This document shows, in pieces, positions 6,736 through 15,513 of a stretch of DNA of 36,554 bases. The translations under genes and the position numbers were made by a program. Positions within the stretch are counted from its first letter, which is position 1; each line of letters opens with the position of its first letter. Location: assembly GCF_000738775.1 (NCBI RefSeq), contig NZ_JPOC01000075.1, positions 1-36,554 of the forward strand, read 5' to 3'. The notes beneath the pieces are model-generated. The model was not told the origin of the DNA and did no database searches. It saw nothing but the letters and a program-made list of their open reading frames with translations. The stretch comes from Prescottella defluvii. Its GTDB lineage: Bacteria > Actinomycetota > Actinomycetes > Mycobacteriales > Mycobacteriaceae.

Positions 6736-8991
6736 ATGGCGACGTTGAGCGACCGACTCGACCATCTGCTGGGTGCGAAGACCGCGGAGGCGCTCGCCGA
6801 GGCGTTCGGACTCCGCACGGTCGAGGACCTGCTGCGGCACTATCCGCACCGGTATGCGGCGCAGGGCCGGGAACTGACGGAGAAGGAACCCGAGGAGGGT
6901 TCGCACGTCACGATCATCGCGCGGGTCGTCAAGGCCGACGTGGTGAACATGAAGAGCCGGCGTGGGCAGATGCTCAAGGTTGTGCTCGCCGCGGAATCGC
7001 AGAGCGTGGACGTTACGTTCTTCAATCCGCACAAGGTCAAGCATGCTGTCCGAAAGGGTGCACGGGCGATGTTCTCGGGCACCGTCAAGTACTTCCGGGG
7101 CAAGTGGAGTCTCACCCACCCGAGCTACCTGATCCTTCCGGAGCCGAGCGAGTCCGACGACCCGATCGTCCCGATGGCGCAGGTGCAGGGGGCCGGGGAA
7201 CTGGTGGGGTTGGCGCGAGCCACCCAGGAGTCCGGGGCACCGGTGGACATGTCCATCTTCGACCGGGAACTCATCCCGCTCTACCCGGCCACCCGTGAGG
7301 TCGAGAGCTGGACCCTGCTGCGGTGCGTGCGCCAGGTGCTCGATCAGCTCGACCGGGTGGAAGATCCCTTGCCGCAATCGATCCGGGACGAACACGGGTT
7401 CATCGGTCTCGACGAGGCATTGCGCGCGATCCACCTCCCCGACACGCGTGACGACATCACTCGGGCGCAGGAGCGTCTCCGCTTCGACGAGGCGACGGCG
7501 CTGCAACTGGTGCTCGCGCAGCGACGCCGGGACGTCGCGGTGCGCGTCGCCCCGCAGTGCCCGCCGAAGCCGGACGGCATCGCCGCCGCGTTCGATTCGA
7601 TGCTGCCGTTCGAACTCACCGACGGGCAGAAGGAGGTGGCCGCGGAGATTGCGAGTGACCTCGCGCGCCCCCATCCGATGAACCGCCTGCTGCAGGGCGA
7701 GGTCGGTTCCGGCAAGACGATCGTGGCACTGCGGGCGATGCTCCAGGCGGTCGACGCCGGATACCAGTGCGCCCTGCTGGCGCCCACCGAAGTGCTTGCG
7801 GCGCAGCATGCCCGGTCGTTGCGGACGATGCTCGGACCGCTCGGGACGGCCGGTGAACTGGGGGCGGCGGACGGCGCGACGAAGGTGACGCTGCTGACCG
7901 GTTCGATGCCGGCGAAGGCTCGTCAGGTCGCGCTGCTCGACATCATGACCGGTCAGGCCGGCATCGTGATCGGCACCCACGCGCTCATCCAGAACACAGT
8001 GGAGTTCGACAAGCTGGGGTTCGTGGTGGTCGACGAGCAGCACCGGTTCGGCGTCGAGCAGCGGGACGAACTGCGCAAGCGGGCCAAGGACGGACTGAGC
8101 CCGCACCTGTTGGTCATGACCGCCACGCCGATCCCGCGCACCATCGCGATGACGGTGCTCGGCGATCTCGAGACGTCGACGCTCCGGCAGCTTCCGCGCG
8201 GTCGCTCACCGATCGTCAGCAAGGTGGTCGCGGCGCGTGAGACCCCGCAGTGGGTGGCGCGGGCGTGGGAGCGCATCCGCGAGGAGGTCGCCGACGGCAG
8301 GCAGGCGTACGTGGTGTGCTCGCGAATCGGGGACGGCGACAGCGACGAGGAACTGATCAAGGCCGGCAAGGAGCCACCCGAGACGAAGTCTGCGGTGGAC
8401 CTGTTCGACGAGCTGAGGTCCGGACCGATGCGGGACCTGCGGCTCGGACTGCTGCACGGGCGGCTGCCGTCGGACGAGAAGGACGCGGTGATGCGCGATT
8501 TCTCGGCGGGCACGATCGATGTGTTGGTCTGCACCACGGTGGTCGAGGTCGGTGTCGACGTTCCCAACGCCACGGTGATGGTGCTCGTCGACGCGGACCG
8601 CTTCGGGGTGAGCCAGTTGCACCAGTTGCGTGGGCGAGTCGGCCGCGGCGGCCACCAGGGGCTGTGCATCCTCATCACCGACATGCCCCCGGGCTCCCCG
8701 GCGCTCGAACGCCTCACGGCGGTGGCCGGTACCAACGACGGCTTCGAACTGGCCCAGCTGGACCTGCGTCAGCGGCGCGAGGGCGACATCCTCGGGTCCG
8801 CGCAGTCGGGCAGCGTCACGGCCCTGCGGATGCTGTCGTTGCTCGACCACGAGGATGTGATCGCCGCGGCGCAGGACTTCGCCCGCGGTGTGGTCGAGGA
8901 CGACCCGGATCTGACGCGCCATCCCGGGCTCGCGGCGATGGTGGCGTCCGCGTTGGACACCGAGAAGATCGAGTTCCTCGAAAAGTCGTAG
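6736..8991 (+). CDS. recG: ATP-dependent DNA helicase RecG
   Basis: The product has 751 residues from ATG 6736. It has an N-terminal wedge/OB-fold region (about 1-250) containing LLRHYPHRY. The superfamily 2 helicase core follows: Walker A GEVGSGKT (321-328), DEQH in VVDEQHRFGVEQ (433-436), TATPIPRT (motif III) and the C-terminal motifs VVEVGVDVPNA and QLHQLRGRVGRG. RecG reverses stalled replication forks and processes Holliday junctions. An upstream in-frame ATG at 6691 would add 15 non-conserved residues; MATLSDRLDHLLG is the better start. It probably shares a transcript with the FakA-like gene. The next gene, pyc, has its own promoter region. Confidence 0.95.
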   Translation: MATLSDRLDHLLGAKTAEALAEAFGLRTVEDLLRHYPHRYAAQGRELTEKEPEEGSHVTIIARVVKADVVNMKSRRGQMLKVVLAAESQSVDVTFFNPHKVKHAVRKGARAMFSGTVKYFRGKWSLTHPSYLILPEPSESDDPIVPMAQVQGAGELVGLARATQESGAPVDMSIFDRELIPLYPATREVESWTLLRCVRQVLDQLDRVEDPLPQSIRDEHGFIGLDEALRAIHLPDTRDDITRAQERLRFDEATALQLVLAQRRRDVAVRVAPQCPPKPDGIAAAFDSMLPFELTDGQKEVAAEIASDLARPHPMNRLLQGEVGSGKTIVALRAMLQAVDAGYQCALLAPTEVLAAQHARSLRTMLGPLGTAGELGAADGATKVTLLTGSMPAKARQVALLDIMTGQAGIVIGTHALIQNTVEFDKLGFVVVDEQHRFGVEQRDELRKRAKDGLSPHLLVMTATPIPRTIAMTVLGDLETSTLRQLPRGRSPIVSKVVAARETPQWVARAWERIREEVADGRQAYVVCSRIGDGDSDEELIKAGKEPPETKSAVDLFDELRSGPMRDLRLGLLHGRLPSDEKDAVMRDFSAGTIDVLVCTTVVEVGVDVPNATVMVLVDADRFGVSQLHQLRGRVGRGGHQGLCILITDMPPGSPALERLTAVAGTNDGFELAQLDLRQRREGDILGSAQSGSVTALRMLSLLDHEDVIAAAQDFARGVVEDDPDLTRHPGLAAMVASALDTEKIEFLEKS

Positions 8992-9063
8992 CGCGGTCGG
9001 GGCGAGGCCCGCCGGGTCCCGGAGTGGTCGGGCGCTCGGTCTGTCCTGCGCGTTCTTCCCCTG

Positions 9064-9086
9064 TTTGCAAACTTGCCAATTTTGCA
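9064..9086 (+). promoter_or_regulatory. Candidate operator upstream of pyc, TTTGCAAA-containing dyad
   Basis: TGCAAA (9066-9071) and TTTGCA (9081-9086) are inverted arms around TTGCCAA, so the 21 bases have near-perfect two-fold symmetry. The left end is the palindrome TTTGCAAA (9064-9071). TTTGCAAA-type sites are recognised by PrpR and RamB, regulators of propionate, acetate and glyoxylate metabolism in Mycobacterium and Corynebacterium, as I recall. Control of pyc by such a factor is inference. Confidence 0.5.
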
Positions 9087-9105
9087 CGTCAGGGGCCTGA
9101 TTTGT

Positions 9106-9122
9106 GAAGCTTGCGAAGCTTC
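9106..9122 (+). promoter_or_regulatory. Second dyad upstream of pyc
   Basis: GAAGCTT (9106-9112) and AAGCTTC (9116-9122) form a perfect 7-bp inverted repeat around GCG. It is too short for a good terminator and lies about 38 bases downstream of the first dyad, 58 bases before the pyc start, so an operator is more likely. Confidence 0.4.
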
Positions 9123-9166
9123 CCGCATCGTGAGAGGGTACCTCCGCGGAGTGGCGCGCGGCACGG

Positions 9167-9172
9167 TATTTT
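9167..9172 (+). promoter_or_regulatory. Candidate -10 element of a leaderless pyc transcript
   Basis: TATTTT ends eight bases before the pyc ATG at 9180, placing the start of transcription at or next to the ATG. No Shine-Dalgarno sequence precedes the ATG. Leaderless mRNAs are common in actinobacteria. Confidence 0.5.
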
Positions 9173-9179
9173 GCTTCCC

Positions 9180-12100
9180 ATGTTCACCAAAGTCCTCGTC
9201 GCCAACCGCGGCGAAATCGCCATCCGCGCGTTCCGTGCCGCCTACGAACTGGGCGCCGGAACGGTTGCGGTGTTCCCGTACGAAGACCGCAACTCGGTGC
9301 ACCGCCTGAAGGCGGACGAGGCCTACCAGATCGGCGAGGTGGGCCACCCGGTCCGCGCGTACCTGTCCGTCGACGAGATCGTCGCGGCCGCCGAGCGCAC
9401 CGGCGCGGACGCGATCTACCCCGGCTACGGGTTCCTGTCGGAGAACCCGGACCTCGCGGCGGCGTGCGAGGCGAAGGGCATCACCTTCGTCGGTCCGTCC
9501 GCGGAGATCCTCGAACTGACCGGAAACAAGGCGCGCGCGATCGCGGCCGCGAAGGCGGCGGGCCTGCCGGTGCTGGCGTCGTCGGAGCCGTCCGCGGACG
9601 TCGAGACGCTGCTCGTGGCGGCGGAGACCATGGACTTCCCGATCTTCGTCAAGGCCGTTGCCGGCGGCGGCGGGCGCGGCATGCGACGGGTCGCCGAGCG
9701 CGCTCAGCTGCGCGAATCGATCGAGGCGGCCTCGCGTGAGGCGGAGTCGGCGTTCGGTGACCCGACGGTGTTCCTCGAGCAGGCGGTGATCGATCCTCGT
9801 CACATCGAGGTGCAGATCCTCGCGGACGGCAAGGGTGGGGTCATTCACCTGTTCGAGCGGGACTGCTCGGTGCAGCGTCGGCACCAGAAGGTGATCGAGC
9901 TGGCTCCGGCGCCGAATCTCGATCCGGCACTGCGGGATCAGATCTGCGCCGACGCGGTCGCGTTCGCGAAGCAGATCGGCTACCAGTGCGCCGGCACCGT
10001 CGAATTCCTCCTCGACACCCGCGGCAACCACGTGTTCATCGAGATGAATCCGCGTATCCAGGTGGAGCACACGGTCACCGAGGAGATCACCGACGTCGAC
10101 CTGGTGCAGGCACAGTTGCGCATCGCGTCCGGCGAGACCCTCGAGGACCTGGGACTGAGCCAGGACTCGGTCACGATCCGCGGCGCCGCACTGCAGTGCC
10201 GCATCACCACCGAGGACCCCGCCAATGGGTTCCGTCCCGATACCGGACGGATCACCGCGTACCGCACGCCGGGCGGCGCGGGGGTGCGCCTCGACGGCGG
10301 CGCGAACCTCGGCGCCGAGGTGGGCGCCTACTTCGATTCGATGCTCGTCAAGCTCACCTGCCGTGGCCGCGACCTCGAGGCCGCCGTCGCCCGTGCCCGC
10401 CGCGCGGTCACCGAGTTCCGCATCCGCGGTGTCTCGACGAACATCCCGTTCCTGCAGGCGGTGCTGGACGACGCGGACTTCCGTGCGGGACGCGTCACGA
10501 CCTCGTTCATCGAGGAACGCCCCGAACTGCTGACGCTGCGCAGTTCGGCCGACCGCGGCACCAAGATCCTCAACTACCTGGCGGACGTCACGGTCAACAA
10601 GCCGCACGGCGCCCGGCCGACCACGGTGTACCCGCAGGACAAGCTGCCGTCGATCGATCTGTCCGCACCGGCCCCGGACGGCTCCCGGCAGCGACTGCTG
10701 GCACTCGGACCGGAGGGGTTCGCGAAGGCGCTGCGCGAGCAGAAGGCACTCGCGGTCACCGACACCACCTTCCGGGACGCACACCAGTCCCTGCTCGCGA
10801 CCCGCGTGCGGACCTCGGGTCTGCTCGACGTCGCGGGCCACGTCGCCCGGATGACCCCCGAACTGCTGTCGATCGAGGCGTGGGGCGGTGCGACCTACGA
10901 TGTGGCGCTGCGGTTCCTGCACGAGGATCCCTGGTACCGGCTCGCGGCGCTGCGCGAGGCCGTGCCGAACATCAACCTGCAGATGCTGCTGCGCGGTCGC
11001 AACACCGTCGGCTACACGCCATACCCGGAGAAGGTGACGCGCGCCTTCGTGCAGGAGGCGGCCGACACCGGTATCGACATCTTCCGGATCTTCGACGCCC
11101 TCAACAACGTCGACCAGATGCGCCCGGCGATCGAGGCCGTCCGCGAGACCGGCACCACGGTCGCCGAGGTCGCGCTGTCGTACACCGGCGACCTGTCCGA
11201 TCCGAACGAGAACCTCTACACCCTCGACTACTACCTGCGTCTCGCCGAGGAGATCGTCGAGGCAGGCGCGCACGTCCTGGCGATCAAGGACATGGCCGGA
11301 CTGCTGCGGGCCCCGGCCGCGGCGAAGCTCGTGACGGCGCTGCGCTCGAACTTCGACCTGCCGGTGCACGTACACACCCACGACACCCCCGGCGGCCAGC
11401 TCGCGACCTATCTCGCCGCGTGGCACGCCGGCGCGGACGCCGTCGACGGCGCCGCCGCACCGCTGGCCGGCACCACCAGCCAGCCGGCCCTGTCGGCGAT
11501 CGTCGCGGCCGCCGCGCACAGCGAACACGACACCGGCATCGACCTCCAGGCCGTGTGCGACCTCGAGCCCTACTGGGAGGCGCTGCGAAAGGTGTACGCG
11601 CCGTTCGAGTCCGGACTGCCGGCCCCCACCGGACGCGTCTACACGCACGAGATCCCCGGCGGTCAGCTGTCGAATCTGCGTCAGCAGGCCATCGCGCTCG
11701 GCCTCGGCGACCGGTTCGAGGAGGTCGAGGCCAAGTACGCCGCCGCCGACCGCATGCTCGGCCGCCTCGTCAAGGTCACCCCGTCGTCGAAGGTCGTCGG
11801 CGACCTCGCCCTGCACCTCGTCGGCGCCGACGTCGCGGCCGACGAGTTCGCCGCGGACCCCGCCAAGTTCGACATCCCCGACTCGGTCGTCGGCTTCCTG
11901 CGTGGCGAGCTGGGCACCCCGCCCGGCGGCTGGCCCGAACCGTTCCGCACCAAGGCTCTCGAAGGCCGCGGGGCCGCGAAGCCGGAGACCCCGCTCACCG
12001 CGGAGGACGAGAAGGGGCTGGCGGGATCGTCGAAGGAGCGTCAGGCGACGCTCAACCGGTTGCTGTTCCCCGGACCCACCAAGGAGTTCGAGGAGCACCG

Positions 12101-12587
12101 CGACAAGTACGGCGACACCTCTCAGCTCTCGGCCAACCAGTTCTTCTACGGGTTGCGCCGCAGCGAGGAACACCGCGTCAAGCTCGGCAAGGGCGTCGAA
12201 CTGCTCATCGGCCTCGAGGCCATCTCCGAGCCCGACGAGCGCGGATACCGCACCGTCATGTGCATCCTCAACGGCCAACTGCGCCCGGTATCGGTCCGCG
12301 ACCGCTCCATCGCCAGCGAGGTCCCGGCGGCGGAGAAGGCGGACAAGAACAACCCCGCCCACATCGCCGCACCGTTCGCGGGCGTCGTCACGTTGATCGT
12401 CGAGGAGGGACAGCACGTCACTGCGGGCGATACCGTCGCGACGATCGAGGCGATGAAGATGGAGGCGGCGATCACAGCGCCGCGCAGCGGTATCGTCACG
12501 CGCGTTGCCATCGGCGGCGCCTCGCAGGTCGAGGGCGGCGACCTCCTGGCGGTCGTCTCGACTCGGGAGACCGCCGGCAACGACTGA
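9180..12587 (+). CDS. pyc: Pyruvate carboxylase
   Basis: Carboxylates pyruvate to oxaloacetate with ATP, bicarbonate and biotin, an anaplerotic step. The 1135 residues carry all domains in one chain. The N-terminal biotin carboxylase starts MFTKVLVANRGEIAIRAF, with ATP-grasp loop AGGGGRGMRR near 160-170 and EMNPRIQVEHTVTE near 288. The carboxyltransferase barrel has TDTTFRDAHQSLLATR near 530 and PVHVHTHDTPGG. The C-terminal biotinyl domain has EAMKMEA, with the biotin-accepting lysine at about 1093. The length is normal for single-chain enzymes. The ATG at 9180 starts exactly at the conserved N-terminus and has no ribosome binding site. rsmD follows after 28 bases. Confidence 0.97.
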   Translation: MFTKVLVANRGEIAIRAFRAAYELGAGTVAVFPYEDRNSVHRLKADEAYQIGEVGHPVRAYLSVDEIVAAAERTGADAIYPGYGFLSENPDLAAACEAKGITFVGPSAEILELTGNKARAIAAAKAAGLPVLASSEPSADVETLLVAAETMDFPIFVKAVAGGGGRGMRRVAERAQLRESIEAASREAESAFGDPTVFLEQAVIDPRHIEVQILADGKGGVIHLFERDCSVQRRHQKVIELAPAPNLDPALRDQICADAVAFAKQIGYQCAGTVEFLLDTRGNHVFIEMNPRIQVEHTVTEEITDVDLVQAQLRIASGETLEDLGLSQDSVTIRGAALQCRITTEDPANGFRPDTGRITAYRTPGGAGVRLDGGANLGAEVGAYFDSMLVKLTCRGRDLEAAVARARRAVTEFRIRGVSTNIPFLQAVLDDADFRAGRVTTSFIEERPELLTLRSSADRGTKILNYLADVTVNKPHGARPTTVYPQDKLPSIDLSAPAPDGSRQRLLALGPEGFAKALREQKALAVTDTTFRDAHQSLLATRVRTSGLLDVAGHVARMTPELLSIEAWGGATYDVALRFLHEDPWYRLAALREAVPNINLQMLLRGRNTVGYTPYPEKVTRAFVQEAADTGIDIFRIFDALNNVDQMRPAIEAVRETGTTVAEVALSYTGDLSDPNENLYTLDYYLRLAEEIVEAGAHVLAIKDMAGLLRAPAAAKLVTALRSNFDLPVHVHTHDTPGGQLATYLAAWHAGADAVDGAAAPLAGTTSQPALSAIVAAAAHSEHDTGIDLQAVCDLEPYWEALRKVYAPFESGLPAPTGRVYTHEIPGGQLSNLRQQAIALGLGDRFEEVEAKYAAADRMLGRLVKVTPSSKVVGDLALHLVGADVAADEFAADPAKFDIPDSVVGFLRGELGTPPGGWPEPFRTKALEGRGAAKPETPLTAEDEKGLAGSSKERQATLNRLLFPGPTKEFEEHRDKYGDTSQLSANQFFYGLRRSEEHRVKLGKGVELLIGLEAISEPDERGYRTVMCILNGQLRPVSVRDRSIASEVPAAEKADKNNPAHIAAPFAGVVTLIVEEGQHVTAGDTVATIEAMKMEAAITAPRSGIVTRVAIGGASQVEGGDLLAVVSTRETAGND

Positions 12588-12615
12588 CGACCAGGCGAGT
12601 GGACAGGACAAGAGC

Positions 12616-13182
12616 GTGACAAGAATCGTCGCCGGCCGTGCCGGAGGCAGACGTCTGAAGGTTCCCGCGAGTGGGACCCGGCCGACGTCGGAACGAGTCC
12701 GCGAGGCCCTGTTCAGTTCGCTCGACAGCCGCATCGATCTCGAGGGCGCCGCCGTGCTCGACCTGTACGCAGGTTCCGGCGCCCTCGGGCTCGAGGCGTT
12801 GTCCCGCGGCGCCGAGCACGTGCTGCTCGTCGAGTCGGACACGAAGGCGGCCGCCGTCATCAAGCAGAACGTGGCGGAGGTCGGCCTGTCCGGTGCGGTC
12901 GTGCGGACCGCGCCGGTCGCGGCCGTCGTCGGCGCTACGCCGGACCGTGAATACGACGTCGTCCTGGCGGATCCGCCGTACGCCGTCGGCGAGGACGCGG
13001 TCACGGCCGCCCTGGCAGCGCTGCTGGCCAACGGTTGGGTCGGGGAGGGGTCGATCGTGGTCGTCGAACGGTCGTCGCGCTCACCGGAGACGTCGTGGCC
13101 CGACGGGATGCGCGCCGAGCGCGTCAAGCGTTACGGCGAGACCAGAATCGAGGTCGCCACCTGCTACGGTCTGGATTCATGA
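12616..13182 (+). CDS. rsmD: 16S rRNA (guanine(966)-N(2))-methyltransferase
   Basis: The product has 188 residues from GTG 12616 (VTRIVAGRAGGRRLKVP). The signatures are the RPTSERVREALFSSL helix, the SAM-binding loop VLDLYAGSGALGLEALSRGA and the catalytic DPPY in VLADPPYAVGE. RsmD methylates G966 (E. coli numbering) of 16S rRNA during 30S assembly. It lies 28 bases after pyc, and its stop overlaps the coaD start (ATGA), the widely conserved rsmD-coaD pair. An upstream in-frame extension would overlap pyc and is not conserved. Confidence 0.93.
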   Translation: MTRIVAGRAGGRRLKVPASGTRPTSERVREALFSSLDSRIDLEGAAVLDLYAGSGALGLEALSRGAEHVLLVESDTKAAAVIKQNVAEVGLSGAVVRTAPVAAVVGATPDREYDVVLADPPYAVGEDAVTAALAALLANGWVGEGSIVVVERSSRSPETSWPDGMRAERVKRYGETRIEVATCYGLDS

Positions 13183-13673
13183 CTGGCGCTGTGTGCCCTG
13201 GATCCTTCGACCCCGTGACGAACGGTCACCTGGACGTGATCGGACGCGCCGCGGCGCTGTTCGACGAGGTCATCGTGACCGTGATGATCAACAAGAGCAA
13301 GCGCGGCCTGTTCACCGTCGACGAGCGCATCGAGATGCTCGAGGACGCCACCAGTGACCTGTCCAACGTGCGCGTCGCCTCGTGGCACGGGCTGTTGGTG
13401 GACTACGCCAAGTCGCAAGGGATCTCGGCGATCGTCAAGGGTCTGCGCGGCGCCAACGACTTCGACTACGAACTGCAGATGGCGCAGATGAATCAGAAGC
13501 TCTCCGGCGTGGACACCCTGTTCATCCCCACCAATCCCACCTACAGCTTCCTGTCCAGCTCGCTGGTCAAGGAGGTTGCGACGTTCGGTGGCGACGTGGC
13601 GGACATGGTCCCCGAGAAGGTGCATGCCCGGTTGATCACCAGGATCGCCGAACGGGCCGCCGAGAACTCCTGA
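13179..13673 (+). CDS. coaD: Phosphopantetheine adenylyltransferase
   Basis: Transfers AMP from ATP to 4-phosphopantetheine, the penultimate step of coenzyme A synthesis. The protein of 164 residues starts MTGAVCPGSFDPVTNGHLDV; the TNGH motif is the nucleotidyltransferase (H/T)xGH signature. VKGLRGANDFDYELQMAQMN and the C-terminal YSFLSSSLVKEVA motif, which contacts the ATP phosphates, complete the family pattern. Its ATG overlaps the rsmD TGA by four bases, so translation is coupled. Confidence 0.95.
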   Translation: MTGAVCPGSFDPVTNGHLDVIGRAAALFDEVIVTVMINKSKRGLFTVDERIEMLEDATSDLSNVRVASWHGLLVDYAKSQGISAIVKGLRGANDFDYELQMAQMNQKLSGVDTLFIPTNPTYSFLSSSLVKEVATFGGDVADMVPEKVHARLITRIAERAAENS

Positions 13674-13821
13674 CCGGGCCGGGCGGGTCCGCTCGGTCAC
13701 CCTTCGGGCGGCCGGGCGCAACACGTCAGCCGACACACCGGCCGCCGCAGCGGCTGTGACGCGGCAACTGGGGCAGACTGGTTTCCGGCACCAGCGATGG
13801 CACTGACGATTGGGGTTGTGC

Positions 13822-14577
13822 GTGTACCGGGTATTCGAGGCACTCGACGAGCTTGTCGCGATCGTCGAGGAGGCGCGCGGCGTTCCGATGACCGCGGGGT
13901 GCGTCGTTCCGCGTGGCGACGTGCTCGAGCTGCTGGACGACGTGCGGGACGCGATTCCGGGCGAGTTGGACGACGCGCAGGACGTCCTGGACCACCGGGA
14001 CAAGCTCGTCGGCGACGCCCGCCAGAACGCGGAGCAGACCGTGTCGAGTGCGAATGCACAGGCGCACGAGACGGTCACCGATGCCCGCGAGAACGCGGAC
14101 CGGATCCTCGCCGACGCCAAGGCCCAGGCCGACCGGATGGTCGCCGAGGCGCGGTCGCACGCCGAACAGTTGGTGCACGATGCCCGCGACGAGGCGGACA
14201 CGACCGTGGCCGAGGGCCAGCGCGAGTACGACACGCTGACCGGGCGGGCGCGCGCCGAGTCGGACCGGATGATCGAGTCCGGCAAGGCGTCGTACGAGCG
14301 GTCGGTCGCCGACGGTGTCGCCGAGCAGGAACGGCTCGTGTCGCAGGCCGAGGTCGTGCAGGCCGCCAACGCGGAGTCGGCGAGGGTGATCGATGCCGCG
14401 CATGCGGAGTCGGATCGCTTGCGCTCGGAGTGCGACCTGTACGTCGACACCAAGCTCGCCGAGTTCGAGGACTTCCTGAACGGCACCATCCGGTCGGTCG
14501 GACGGGGGCGTCAGCAGCTGCGGACCGGCACCGGCGTCCCGGACTACGATGCCGGCTACGGCGAACGCCGACGGTAG
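13822..14577 (+). CDS. sepIVA: SepIVA-type septation protein, DivIVA-like coiled coil
   Basis: The product has 251 residues from GTG 13822. The short conserved head YRVFEALDELVAIVEEARG and VPRGDVLELLDDVRDAIPGE are followed by a long Ala/Glu/Asp/Arg-rich coiled coil (about 50-220) with a regular heptad pattern such as ANAQAHETVTDARENADRI. No membrane segment is present. It closely resembles SepIVA of mycobacteria (Rv2927c/MSMEG_2416), a DivIVA-like protein needed for septation and envelope growth near the pole. A TTG at 13810 would add MGLC and is less likely. No clear ribosome binding site is visible. It is followed by a hairpin and the DUF177-rpmF-rnc-mutM block. Confidence 0.88.
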   Translation: MYRVFEALDELVAIVEEARGVPMTAGCVVPRGDVLELLDDVRDAIPGELDDAQDVLDHRDKLVGDARQNAEQTVSSANAQAHETVTDARENADRILADAKAQADRMVAEARSHAEQLVHDARDEADTTVAEGQREYDTLTGRARAESDRMIESGKASYERSVADGVAEQERLVSQAEVVQAANAESARVIDAAHAESDRLRSECDLYVDTKLAEFEDFLNGTIRSVGRGRQQLRTGTGVPDYDAGYGERRR

Positions 14578-14587
14578 GATTCGTTCG

Positions 14588-14610
14588 TCAGGCCCGGAGT
14601 TCCGGCCTGA
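14588..14610 (+). terminator. Hairpin downstream of sepIVA
   Basis: TCAGGCC (14588-14594) pairs with GGCCTGA (14604-14610); with one bulged C the stem can extend by about four pairs. It begins 11 bases after the sepIVA stop and has no T-tract. It may act as a terminator or attenuator before the DUF177 gene. Confidence 0.5.
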
Positions 14611-14694
14611 GCACCTGCCGATTTCCGTACGCGGCACCTGATCGCGTACCGTGGAATGGTTGCCCGTTCCATGTGCTTGCCGAAAGAGAATTCG

Positions 14695-15312
14695 TTGCCT
14701 TCCCATCATCGCAGTTCCTCGCGCCCCACTCGGGACGCGGGTTTCGTGCTGGACACGATCAGTTTGGGTCGTCGTCCGGGTTCGATGCGCACTGTGTCGC
14801 GGGTGGTACCGGCTCCCGATCGGCTCGGTCTCGACCTGGTCGCGATCGAGCAGGGCACGGACGTGGAACTCGACCTACGGCTCGAGTCGGTTTCCGAGGG
14901 TGTCCTCGTCACCGGGTCCGTTCACGCGGACACGGTGGGCGAGTGCTCGCGGTGCCTGGAGCCGTTCACCACCGCGGTGGAACTTCGACTGACGGAACTG
15001 TTCGCTTACCCGGACAGCGTCACCGAGGAGACGACCGAGGAGGATGAGGTCTACCGGGTCGTGGACGACGAGATCGACCTCGAGCCGGTGATCGTCGATG
15101 CCGTCGGACTGGAGCTTCCGCTCCAGCCGTTGTGCAGCGACGATTGTGAGGGACTGTGCCCCGAATGTGGCGTTCGCCTGGCGATTGCCGAATCGGGACA
15201 CAGTCATGAGACAATGGATCCTCGCTGGGCTGGGCTCGCAGCCAAATTCGGTGCAGGATCCGAAGCCAGCAATGCACATGCTGATGCCAGCAAGATCAAC
15301 GAGGAGAAGTAG
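14695..15312 (+). CDS. DUF177 (YceD-family) protein upstream of rpmF
   Basis: The chosen start TTG 14695 gives 205 residues. [15 protein letters not shown] and [13 protein letters not shown] are conserved in actinobacterial DUF177 proteins. Two cysteine motifs, CSRCLEPF and CSDDC followed by GLCPECG, suggest metal binding. YceD-family proteins are encoded with rpmF in most bacteria and are implicated in 23S rRNA or large-subunit maturation. AAAGAGAA four to five bases before the TTG supports this start and leaves a head the same length as I recall in mycobacterial homologues. ATG 14656 or 14671 would add 13 or 8 non-conserved residues. The rpmF start lies two bases beyond its stop. Confidence 0.85.
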   Translation: MPSHHRSSSRPTRDAGFVLDTISLGRRPGSMRTVSRVVPAPDRLGLDLVAIEQGTDVELDLRLESVSEGVLVTGSVHADTVGECSRCLEPFTTAVELRLTELFAYPDSVTEETTEEDEVYRVVDDEIDLEPVIVDAVGLELPLQPLCSDDCEGLCPECGVRLAIAESGHSHETMDPRWAGLAAKFGAGSEASNAHADASKINEEK

Positions 15313-15314
15313 AC

Positions 15315-15497
15315 GTGGCTGTTCCCAAGCGCAGAATGTCGCGGTCCAACACGAGGTCGCGACGGAGCCAGTGGAAGACCACTGCGCCCACCCTCATCAC
15401 CTGCCCCAACCGTGGCTGTGGCGAGAAGACCCTGCCCCACGTCGCGTGCCCGTCTTGTGGCACCTACAAGGGCCGTCAGGTTACCGCCGCGGTCTAG
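15315..15497 (+). CDS. rpmF: 50S ribosomal protein L32
   Basis: A 60-residue basic protein starting [20 protein letters not shown] (GTG start), the classic L32 N-terminus. It ends with a zinc ribbon made of CPNRGC and CPSC, the zinc-binding form. A large ribosomal subunit component. GGAGAAG lies at the end of the DUF177 gene, two bases before which translation stops, so expression is coupled; rnc follows after 16 bases. Confidence 0.97.
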   Translation: MAVPKRRMSRSNTRSRRSQWKTTAPTLITCPNRGCGEKTLPHVACPSCGTYKGRQVTAAV

Positions 15498-15513
15498 TCT
15501 GTTCTGTGGCGCT

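Noticed and set aside
8769-13127. A 1452-codon open frame on the minus strand opposite pyc and rsmD
   Set aside because: It is antisense to recognised genes, very Arg-, Asp- and Val-rich and without domains; long antisense frames are expected when third positions are nearly always G or C.
13035-13178. N-terminal extension of coaD by 48 residues
   Set aside because: The extension overlaps rsmD out of frame; the conserved CoaD sequence starts at MTGAVCPGSFDP.
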